From Lacicoccus halitifaciens (lineage in GTDB: Bacteria; Bacillota; Bacilli; Staphylococcales; Salinicoccaceae), in NCBI RefSeq assembly GCF_040544485.1, contig NZ_JBDZDV010000003.1, positions 124,001 through 188,000 on the forward strand: 64,000 bases of DNA, given 5' to 3'. A model generated the notes under the pieces. That model ran no database searches. It was given only the letters and a program-made list of their open reading frames with translations, and was not told the origin of the DNA. Both the position numbers and the translations under genes were made by a program. Positions 43,322 to 51,921 of the stretch are shown here, one piece after another; within the stretch, counting starts at the first letter, position 1; each line of letters starts with the position of its first letter.

Positions 43322-44497
43322 ATGACGATACACGATCTGGCGGAGTCCACCCTTCCCCAAATGATCGAACACAGAAGGTATCTCCACATGCATCCGGAAG
43401 AGTCATTCCATGAAGAGGAGACTTATCAATATATCCTTGAATATCTGCAGGCGTATGACACGCTTAAGATCAGGGAGAAAGTCGGGGGCGGCGGCATCCG
43501 CGCAACACTCGGCACAGGCAGCCCGCATATCGCCATACGTGCTGACTTTGATGCCCTGCCGATCCAGGATGAAAAGGATGTGCCATATAAATCGACTGTT
43601 GACGGCCTCATGCATGCCTGCGGGCATGACGGACATACGAGTACATTGTTTGCGCTGCTCGACCTTGCGGCCGCGCAGGAGAAGGCGGGCAAATTGAAGG
43701 GCGCCGTCTCATTCATCTTTCAATTCGCCGAAGAAATACAGCCCGGCGGTGCAGTTTCCATGGTCGCAGACGATGTCCTGGAAGGCGTGGACAAAGTCTA
43801 TGGCCAGCACTATTGGAGCCAGCACCCGACCCATACGGTGAAGGTGAAGCCCGGCCCGATGATCTCAAGCCCGGACTATTTCGTCATCACAATCAAGGGC
43901 AAGGGCGGACATGCTGCACAGCCGCATGATTCCGTCGACCCGGTGCTGATCGCCGCCGAAGTGATCACAAACCTTCAAAGCGTCGTCTCACGGCAGATAT
44001 CCCCGATCGAAAACGCCGTTGTGACTTTCGGTAAAGTGCGTGCCGGGACGGCATTCAACATCATCCCGGACACTGCTGAAATCGTCGGCACGGTCCGTAC
44101 ATTCAAACCTGAGATCAAAGATCAGATCCATGAAATATTCCAGAAGGAAGTTGAATATACGGCAAAAAAACGCGGTGCCGAAGGCGAGCTGCTCTACAAC
44201 TACGGCTACCCTGCCGTCATCAACCATGAAAGGGAAGCTGAAGTGATTGAAAAAGCTGCACTCGAACTCGGGCTGCCGTTTGAAACAGCCAAGCCGCTCA
44301 TGATCGGTGAAGATTTCAGCTATTATATCCTTGAGAAGCCGGGCGCCTTCTTCCTTACAGGTTCCGGCAATCAAGATAAAAACTCGACATACCTCCATCA
44401 TCATCCGATGTTCGACCTTGATGAAGACGCCATGGTCAGCGGTCTGTCGATGTTCATGAAAATTCTGGAGATCGAGCAGGTGATTGAATGGAACTGA
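43322..44497 (+). CDS. M20D amidohydrolase, first of triplet
   Basis: 391 residues with the full M20D set: IRADFDALPI, zinc motif HACGHDGH near residue 98, FAEEIQPGG, GGHAAQPHDS in the dimerisation domain, and GEDFSYY. Probable N-acyl-amino-acid or aminoacyl-conjugate hydrolase in the cytoplasm. GGAGG precedes the ATG. Staphylococcus has a single amidohydrolase gene between tuf and kbl; here there are three. The end overlaps the second gene by ten bases. Confidence 0.9.
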   Translation: MTIHDLAESTLPQMIEHRRYLHMHPEESFHEEETYQYILEYLQAYDTLKIREKVGGGGIRATLGTGSPHIAIRADFDALPIQDEKDVPYKSTVDGLMHACGHDGHTSTLFALLDLAAAQEKAGKLKGAVSFIFQFAEEIQPGGAVSMVADDVLEGVDKVYGQHYWSQHPTHTVKVKPGPMISSPDYFVITIKGKGGHAAQPHDSVDPVLIAAEVITNLQSVVSRQISPIENAVVTFGKVRAGTAFNIIPDTAEIVGTVRTFKPEIKDQIHEIFQKEVEYTAKKRGAEGELLYNYGYPAVINHEREAEVIEKAALELGLPFETAKPLMIGEDFSYYILEKPGAFFLTGSGNQDKNSTYLHHHPMFDLDEDAMVSGLSMFMKILEIEQVIEWN

Positions 44498-45678
44498 AAC
44501 AGATAGAGAAGATTTCCGATGACCACTTCAATGAACTCGTAAAACTCCGACGCCATTTCCATATGAATCCTGAGCTGTCATTCAAAGAAGTCCATACGCC
44601 GGCATATATCGCAAGCTACCTTCATGACCTCGGCCTCGAAGTCCAGGAAGGCGTCGGCGGACGTGGTGTCGTCGGCAGGCTCATAATCGATCCTAATCTG
44701 CCCACAGTGGCACTTCGTGCAGATTTCGATGCCCTGCCCATCCATGACCAAAAGGACGTGCCATACCGCTCTACAGTCCCTGGAGTGATGCATGCATGTG
44801 GACATGATGCCCATACATCTGTGATCATGACAGCCGCCCGCATATTAAGCGAAAATAAAGACTCGTTGAAAGGCAATGTCGTATTCATTTTCCAGCATGC
44901 CGAGGAAGTCGATCCCGGGGGCGCCATACAGATGATTGCAGACGGCTGCCTCGACGGCGTCGATGCGATTTTCGGCCAGCATGTCTCAACAAGCCTCGAC
45001 ATCGGCACCATCGGTTATATAAAAGGCACAGCCACCGGCATACCGGATGACTTCACAGTGAAAATCAAAGGCAAGGGCGGCCATGCATCGAAACCGGACG
45101 GCGCCATCGATCCGCTTGCCGCAGCACTCTCCTTCTGCCATCAGATGCAGTATGCCGTCACCAGGAAATCATCGCCGATGGAACCGGTCGTCCTTTCCAT
45201 CACGATGTTCAACGGCGGCCACCAGCATAACGTCATCCCTGACGAAGTCGAAGTCGGCGGCACGATCAGGACATTCAACCATGAAACCCAGGAAGTCATG
45301 ATCAGGGAACTGAAGAAATGCCTGGAAGGCCTTGTGACGATGACCGGCGTATCCTATGAGCTCGACTACATGAAAGGCTATCCGCCGGTCGTCAATAATC
45401 ATGAAAAGACGGATATCGTCATACAGGCATCCGCAGAAGTCTCCACAGTCGATCAAGTGAAGGAACTCCAGCCGAGCCTCGGCGGCGAGGACTTTTCCTA
45501 TTATCTGCAGAGAGTGCCCGGCACCTTCTATTTCACTGGTGTCAGGAATTCAAATTTCAGGGCAGATTACCCGCACCATCACGGCATGTTCGACATTGAT
45601 GAAAAAGGGCTGGTCAATGCGCTGTCGGTCATGCTGCGTGCAGTATGCATATACTTTGACGGGGAGGCCGTAAAATGA
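44488..45678 (+). CDS. M20D amidohydrolase, second of triplet
   Basis: 396 residues with LRADFDALPI, HACGHDAH, QHAEEVDPGG, GGHASKPDGA and GGEDFSYY, so all metal and catalytic positions are intact. It starts inside the first gene, with GGTGAT as a weak ribosome site, which points to translational coupling. The substrate-pocket regions differ from its neighbours, suggesting altered specificity rather than simple dosage. Confidence 0.9.
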   Translation: MELKQIEKISDDHFNELVKLRRHFHMNPELSFKEVHTPAYIASYLHDLGLEVQEGVGGRGVVGRLIIDPNLPTVALRADFDALPIHDQKDVPYRSTVPGVMHACGHDAHTSVIMTAARILSENKDSLKGNVVFIFQHAEEVDPGGAIQMIADGCLDGVDAIFGQHVSTSLDIGTIGYIKGTATGIPDDFTVKIKGKGGHASKPDGAIDPLAAALSFCHQMQYAVTRKSSPMEPVVLSITMFNGGHQHNVIPDEVEVGGTIRTFNHETQEVMIRELKKCLEGLVTMTGVSYELDYMKGYPPVVNNHEKTDIVIQASAEVSTVDQVKELQPSLGGEDFSYYLQRVPGTFYFTGVRNSNFRADYPHHHGMFDIDEKGLVNALSVMLRAVCIYFDGEAVK

Positions 45679-46850
45679 TGGACATAAGAAAAGAGATAGA
45701 ATCCAGATATGAAGAAATGCAGGCTGTGCGCAGGCATATGCACAAATATCCGGAGCTGTCCTTCCAGGAAACGAATACGAAAGCTTTTATATACGATCAG
45801 ATCAAAGACCTGCCGCTTGAAATCGAGCGTGATGTCGGCGGCAACGGCCTGCGTGCGGAACTGCATGTGAATGATGATTTCAAGACCGTGGCCCTGCGTG
45901 CCGATTTTGATGCATTGCCGATCACAGAAGAGAGTGATGTGGCATACAAATCCGAAATCGACGGCGTCATGCACGCCTGCGGCCATGATGCACACACTGC
46001 AATGCTGATCACCACCGCAAAAATCCTGTGTGCCCATAAGGACACTTTACCTGTGAACGTGGTCTTTATTTTCCAGCATGCTGAAGAACAGCTGCCAGGC
46101 GGAGCGAAAAGCATGGTGGAAGCGGGTGTCCTCAACGGTGTGGATTATGTATACGGCATACACGTCTCCAGCAAGTACCCGACAGGCATGCTCGGCTACA
46201 ACTACGGATACAAGCATGCGGCAGCAGATTCCTTCCACTTTAAAGTGAAGGGCCGCGGCGGGCACGGTGCAGAACCCCATGTGGCAAATGACCCTGTGGT
46301 CGCAGCAGCTTCACTGATCCAGCAGCTGCAGACGATCGTCTCCCGGACGGTCGATCCCCTGAAATCCGCAGTCGTCACAGCAGCCATGTTCAATGCCGGC
46401 AGCGCCTTCAACATCATACCGAACAATGCAGATATCAGCGGCACCGTGCGGACATTTGAAAAAGAAGTCCAGGACAAAGTGATCACCCGGATGGAAGGCA
46501 TCCGGAGAGGCATCGAAGAGAGCTTTGCGCTGGAATGCGAGCTCGAATACGTCAAAGGCTATCCCGCCGTCCTGAACTCGGATGAGCTGGTCGACACGCT
46601 GCTTGAAGCAACCCAAGGCAAAACAGAGTTCATTACATCAGTCGAGGAAGTCGAACTCTCAATGGGCGGCGAAGACTTCGCCTATTACCTTGAAAAAGTG
46701 CCCGGCGCATTTTTCAACATCGGCACGATGAATAAAGAGCTCGGAACCGATTACCCGCACCACCACCCGAAGTTCGACATCGACGAAGCAGGCATGCAGG
46801 CAGGCGTGGAAAGCTATTTGCGCCTGATCACGAATTTCAGGGAGATATAG
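45675..46850 (+). CDS. M20D amidohydrolase, third of triplet
   Basis: 391 residues with LRADFDALPI, HACGHDAH, QHAEEQLPGG, GGHGAEPHVA and GGEDFAYY. It overlaps the second gene by four bases (ATGA) and has GGGAGG seven to nine bases upstream. Intact active site. The 51-bp array 2 begins nine bases after its stop codon. Confidence 0.9.
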   Translation: MMDIRKEIESRYEEMQAVRRHMHKYPELSFQETNTKAFIYDQIKDLPLEIERDVGGNGLRAELHVNDDFKTVALRADFDALPITEESDVAYKSEIDGVMHACGHDAHTAMLITTAKILCAHKDTLPVNVVFIFQHAEEQLPGGAKSMVEAGVLNGVDYVYGIHVSSKYPTGMLGYNYGYKHAAADSFHFKVKGRGGHGAEPHVANDPVVAAASLIQQLQTIVSRTVDPLKSAVVTAAMFNAGSAFNIIPNNADISGTVRTFEKEVQDKVITRMEGIRRGIEESFALECELEYVKGYPAVLNSDELVDTLLEATQGKTEFITSVEEVELSMGGEDFAYYLEKVPGAFFNIGTMNKELGTDYPHHHPKFDIDEAGMQAGVESYLRLITNFREI

Positions 46851-46858
46851 GGTCTGGG

Positions 46859-47049
46859 CTGCTTACTCAGTCTTGAAAATCACTGTGAGTGAGCAGACAC
46901 GACAAGATCCTGCTTACTCAGGCTCGGAAATCATTATGAATGAGCAGGTATGACAGGATTCTGCTTACTCAGCTCTGAAAATCACTGTGAATGAGCAGGC
47001 ATGACAGGATTCTGCTTACTCAGACCTGAAAATCACTGTGAGTGAGCAG
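46859..47049. repeat. 51-bp tandem repeat array 2
   Basis: Four units start at 46859, 46910, 46961 and 47012, exactly 51 bp apart. Each begins CTGCTTACTCA and has the inverted arm TGARTGAGCAG ending at base 38 of the unit, then a 13-bp spacer with GACARGAT. Period and arm position are the same as in array 1 (3442-3909), but the sequence is unrelated. It lies between the convergent amidohydrolase and tuf genes and contains no gene. Confidence 0.92.
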
Positions 47050-47080
47050 GCATTTTCCAAAATATTTCATCAAAACAAAA

Positions 47081-47114
47081 AAAGCGCAAAATCTCGATTG
47101 AGATTTTGCGCTTT
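47081..47114 (-). terminator. terminator of tuf
   Basis: A perfect 15-bp stem (AAAGCGCAAAATCTC with its complement) and a four-base loop are followed by a long T-rich run on the minus strand. Confidence 0.9.
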
Positions 47115-47133
47115 CTGTTTATAAGGTCTGAAA

Positions 47134-48321
<1,188 letters not shown>

Positions 48322-48370
48322 TTTAAAATACATCTCCTTATTTAAAGAAATTAATTTGTTTTATAGTTTA

Positions 48371-48398
48371 CTTGGGAAGAGTGAATCACTCCCCCAAG
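48371..48398 (-). promoter_or_regulatory. stem-loop in fusA-tuf gap
   Basis: CTTGGG-GAGTG and CACTC-CCCAAG pair around a three- to four-base loop. No T run follows, so it is more likely an mRNA-processing or stability element than a terminator. The rest of the 48322-48451 gap is AT-rich. Confidence 0.4.
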
Positions 48399-48451
48399 GT
48401 GTTTCCTAAACCACTTATAAATGATTTGGCTGTAAAAATCAAGCCACCTAA

Positions 48452-50533
48452 TTATGCACCTGTGTTTTTCTTGATGATTTCTTCAGCGATTGATTTAGGC
48501 ACTTCTTCATAGTGATCGAAAGTCATCGTGTAAGTTCCGCGTCCCTGAGTGTTTGAACGGAGTGATGTTGCGTAACCGAACATTTCAGAAAGTGGGACGA
48601 AAGCATTGACGACCTGTGCATTACCACGGGCATCCATACCTTCCACACGTCCACGACGGCTTGTTACGTCACCCATGATGTCACCAAGGTACTCTTCAGG
48701 CATGACGATTTCAACCTTCATGACAGGCTCGAGGATGACAGGGTCACAAACTTTTGCAGCTTCTTTCAAAGCAAGTGATGCAGCAATTTTAAATGCCATC
48801 TCGGATGAGTCGACATCGTGGTATGAACCATCAAACAATCTTGCTTTGACATCAACGAGCGGGTAACCGGCAAGAACACCGTTTTCGAGGGAATCCCTGA
48901 GGCCCTGCTCAACAGATGGGATGAATTCACGTGGTACAGCACCACCGACGATATTGTCTTCGAATTCGAATCCTGCGCCCTGCTCATTAGGTGTGAATTC
49001 AATATGAACATCACCGAACTGACCGCGTCCACCTGACTGACGTGCAAATTTACCTTGTACGGATGCTGAAGATTTGAATGTCTCACGGTAAGAAACCATT
49101 GGCGCACCAACGTTACACTCTACCTTGAATTCACGCTTCATACGGTCGACAAGTACATCAAGGTGAAGCTCACCCATACCGCCGATGATGACCTGGCCGG
49201 TCTCATTGTCAGTACGTGCAGTGAAGGTAGGGTCTTCTTCCTGAAGTTTCACAAGCGCTGTAGTCATCTTATCCTGGTCCGCCTTGGATTTAGGCTCAAC
49301 GGATAAGTGGATGACCGGCTCTGGGAATTCCATAGCCTCCAGGATCACCTGGTTCTTCTCGTCTGTAAGAGTATCACCGGTACCTGTATCTTTAAGACCT
49401 ACCGCAGCAGCGATGTCTCCGGCGTAAACCGTTGAGATCTCCTGACGGGAGTTTGCGTGCATCTGAAGGATACGTCCAACACGTTCACGCTTGTCTTTAG
49501 TCGTGTTTCTGATATAAGAACCAGAATCCAGCGTACCTGAGTACACGCGGAAGAATGTCAGCTTACCGACGAACGGATCTGTCATCACTTTGAATGCAAG
49601 TGCTGCAAACGGCTCGGAATCGTCAGGTTTTGCAACAATCTCCTGTTCTTCATCATCTTTAACATGACCGACGATCGGTTTTACATCCAATGGGGATGGA
49701 AGATAATCGATTACCGCGTTAAGAAGTAACTGGACACCTTTGTTTTTGAATGCTGTACCGCAAAGTACAGGGTAGAATTCAACATCACACGTCGCTTGAC
49801 GGATCGCAGCTTTAAGCTCATCGGTGCTGATTTCTTCGCCGCCAAGGTATTTCTCCATGATATCTTCGTTGACATCTGCCAGACCTTCAATGAGGGATTC
49901 TCTCAACTCTTCAGCTTTTGCTTTGTACTCTTCAGGGATTTCGATTTCTTCAATCTCTGTCCCCAGGTCATTACCGTAGCTGTAAGCTGTCATGTGAATC
50001 AAGTCGATGATTCCGTTGAAGTTATCCTCCGCTCCGATAGGGAACTGGATAGGATGGGCATTTGCCTGCAGGCGGTCTCTGATGGTACCGACTGAATATT
50101 CAAAGTCAGCACCGATTTTATCCATCTTGTTAATGAATACGATACGAGGAACGCCGTAAGTTGTTGCCTGTCTCCATACTGTTTCCGTCTGCGGTTCAAC
50201 ACCTGATTGAGCATCAAGCACTGTCACAGCTCCGTCCAGTACACGAAGTGAACGTTCAACTTCGACAGTGAAGTCTACGTGTCCAGGCGTATCGATGATG
50301 TTTACACGGTGTCCGTCCCACTCGGCTGTCGTCGCTGCAGATGTGATTGTAATACCACGTTCCTGCTCCTGCTCCATCCAGTCCATCTGTGAAGCACCTT
50401 CATGCGTTTCACCAAGCTTGTGGATACGTCCTGTGTAATAAAGAATACGTTCAGTCGTCGTAGTCTTACCGGCATCGATGTGAGCCATGATACCGATGTT
50501 ACGCGTTCTTTCTAATGAGAATGGTCTTGCCAT
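48452..50533 (-). CDS. fusA: elongation factor G
   Basis: 693 residues, the usual length. G1 motif AHIDAGKTTTTE, G3 DTPGHVDF, G4 NKMDK, followed by domains II to V. Catalyses ribosomal translocation and, with RRF, recycling. Part of rpsL-rpsG-fusA-tuf. Closest to the staphylococcal protein targeted by fusidic acid. Confidence 0.98.
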   Translation of the reverse strand: MARPFSLERTRNIGIMAHIDAGKTTTTERILYYTGRIHKLGETHEGASQMDWMEQEQERGITITSAATTAEWDGHRVNIIDTPGHVDFTVEVERSLRVLDGAVTVLDAQSGVEPQTETVWRQATTYGVPRIVFINKMDKIGADFEYSVGTIRDRLQANAHPIQFPIGAEDNFNGIIDLIHMTAYSYGNDLGTEIEEIEIPEEYKAKAEELRESLIEGLADVNEDIMEKYLGGEEISTDELKAAIRQATCDVEFYPVLCGTAFKNKGVQLLLNAVIDYLPSPLDVKPIVGHVKDDEEQEIVAKPDDSEPFAALAFKVMTDPFVGKLTFFRVYSGTLDSGSYIRNTTKDKRERVGRILQMHANSRQEISTVYAGDIAAAVGLKDTGTGDTLTDEKNQVILEAMEFPEPVIHLSVEPKSKADQDKMTTALVKLQEEDPTFTARTDNETGQVIIGGMGELHLDVLVDRMKREFKVECNVGAPMVSYRETFKSSASVQGKFARQSGGRGQFGDVHIEFTPNEQGAGFEFEDNIVGGAVPREFIPSVEQGLRDSLENGVLAGYPLVDVKARLFDGSYHDVDSSEMAFKIAASLALKEAAKVCDPVILEPVMKVEIVMPEEYLGDIMGDVTSRRGRVEGMDARGNAQVVNAFVPLSEMFGYATSLRSNTQGRGTYTMTFDHYEEVPKSIAEEIIKKNTGA

Positions 50534-50592
50534 GAGTATTCTTTTCTCCTTCCAAAAATGGATTGCGGTTTATAACTGTCAGACACCCGCAC

Positions 50593-51063
50593 CTACCAGC
50601 GGTAGTGAGCGAACGCTCTGTTAGCTTCTGCCATTTTGTGTACTTCTTCACGTCTCTTGACAGCACCACCAGTGTTGTTTGCAGCGTCAAGAATTTCATT
50701 TGCGAGTCTTTCTACCATTGTCTTTTCCCCACGCAGACGAGCGTAGTTCACGAGCCAACGCAGACTCAGCGTAGTACGACGTTCAGGGCGCACTTCCACA
50801 GGCACCTGGTAGTTTGAACCACCGACACGGCGAGCTTTAACTTCAAGTACCGGCATGATGTTTTCGATTGCTTCATCGAAAACTTCCATAGCGTCCCTGC
50901 CTGAGCGCTCCTCCACTAAATCGAATGCACTGTACAGGATACTTTGTGAAGTACCACGTTTACCGTCAATCATCATTTTGTTGATCAATTTTGTAATCAG
51001 TTTTGAGTTGTGTATCGGATCTGGCAACACATCTCTTTTTGCAACTGGACCTTTACGAGGCAT
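50593..51063 (-). CDS. rpsG: 30S ribosomal protein S7
   Basis: 156 residues, full length, beginning MPRKGPVAKRDVLPDP. Primary binder of the 16S 3' major domain. Located between rpsL and fusA; in many bacteria it is the autoregulator of the str operon. Confidence 0.98.
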   Translation of the reverse strand: MPRKGPVAKRDVLPDPIHNSKLITKLINKMMIDGKRGTSQSILYSAFDLVEERSGRDAMEVFDEAIENIMPVLEVKARRVGGSNYQVPVEVRPERRTTLSLRWLVNYARLRGEKTMVERLANEILDAANNTGGAVKRREEVHKMAEANRAFAHYRW

Positions 51064-51144
51064 ATTGTAATCCTCCCTTCAAATATTATCACTTATTCTT
51101 TCAAAGTTTAATGCTTTTAACGTAACGTTAACATCTGAACCTTA

Positions 51145-51564
51145 TTAGCTCTTGGCTTTAGGCTTCTTCGCACCGTAAAGTGAACGACCCTGCATACGGC
51201 CGTCAACACCTGAAGTATCAAGTGCACCACGAACGACATGATAACGGACACCCGGTAAGTCTTTTACACGGCCTCCGCGGATAAGAACAACACTGTGTTC
51301 CTGCAGGTTGTGGCCGATACCAGGGATATATGCGTTGACCTCTATATTATTTGAAAGTCTCACACGAGCATATTTACGAAGTGCAGAGTTCGGTTTCTTT
51401 GGAGTCATTGTACCTACACGTGTACAAACACCACGTTTTTGAGGCGCAGCATCTTTAGTGACGCGCTTTTTAAGACTGTTGAAACCTCTGTTCAATGCTG
51501 GTGAGTCTGTGCTTTTACCTTTTGTTTTACGAGGCTTTCTGATTAGCTGATTAATAGTTGGCAT
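51145..51564 (-). CDS. rpsL: 30S ribosomal protein S12
   Basis: 139 residues beginning MPTINQLIRKPRK. The decoding-site loop TPKKPNSALRK and the GIGHNLQEHSVVLIRGGR segment are wild type, that is, without known streptomycin-resistance substitutions. ATG 51564 follows GGGAGGAGG. The frame is open back to 51672, but that stretch has no ribosome site and is leader RNA. Confidence 0.97.
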   Translation of the reverse strand: MPTINQLIRKPRKTKGKSTDSPALNRGFNSLKKRVTKDAAPQKRGVCTRVGTMTPKKPNSALRKYARVRLSNNIEVNAYIPGIGHNLQEHSVVLIRGGRVKDLPGVRYHVVRGALDTSGVDGRMQGRSLYGAKKPKAKS

Positions 51565-51635
51565 CTTGGATATTCCTCCTCCCTTTACTAAGTTTCTGTA
51601 ATACCACACATCCAGGTGGTTCATTTTTAGAATAT

Positions 51636-51663
51636 AAAAAATCTGTAAGAAATGATTCTTACA
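51636..51663 (-). terminator. attenuator-like hairpin in rpsL leader
   Basis: On the minus strand TGTAAGAA pairs with TTCTTACA (loop TCAT) and is followed by GATTTTTTAT. It lies between the promoter at 51723-51752 and rpsL, so it could terminate the str-operon transcript early. Confidence 0.6.
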
Positions 51664-51722
51664 TTTTCGCATCTAAATTGTCTCTCACGAGGTAAATTAC
51701 CCATCATAGAGTAACCTTAACA

Positions 51723-51752
51723 ATAATAGCATCTGGGAATTACCATTGTCAA
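51723..51752 (-). promoter_or_regulatory. promoter of the str operon
   Basis: On the minus strand a perfect TTGACA (51747-51752) is followed after 18 bases by TATTAT (51723-51728). The leader to rpsL would be about 150 bases. The gap 51565-51921 contains this promoter and leader but no gene; the L7Ae-like gene found here in Staphylococcus is missing. Confidence 0.75.
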
Positions 51753-51847
51753 GTTTTTCTTTGAATTTTTACCCTCGATTGCCCGAGATGTCCATACTAA
51801 CAAGCTAAGACATGAAGTACAAGGATTAGCTACAGGATAATCAAGGA

Positions 51848-51873
51848 ATGGCCGCCTGCAATGCAGCGGCCAC
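51848..51873 (-). terminator. candidate terminator after rpoC
   Basis: TGGCCGC and GCGGCCA pair around a TGCATTGCAG loop region. Only a weak T stretch (ATTCCTTG) follows on the minus strand, so efficiency is doubtful. Confidence 0.4.
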
Positions 51874-51921
51874 CCCGGGATTTATCTGTATTAAGGCCTG
51901 TGATGCCGGCCGATTTTCAAA

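Noticed and set aside
43322..46850. The amidohydrolase triplet as one frameshifted gene or an assembly duplication.
   Set aside because: Each frame is full length with a complete active site, and the protein sequences differ throughout.
46859..47049. Array 2 as a CRISPR array or phage attachment site.
   Set aside because: The spacer segments are as similar as the arms, and no integrase or cas gene is near.
51565..51672. A 36-residue N-terminal extension of ribosomal protein S12.
   Set aside because: The frame happens to be open, but a strong ribosome site precedes ATG 51564 and the S12 family starts there; the upstream part forms the attenuator hairpin.
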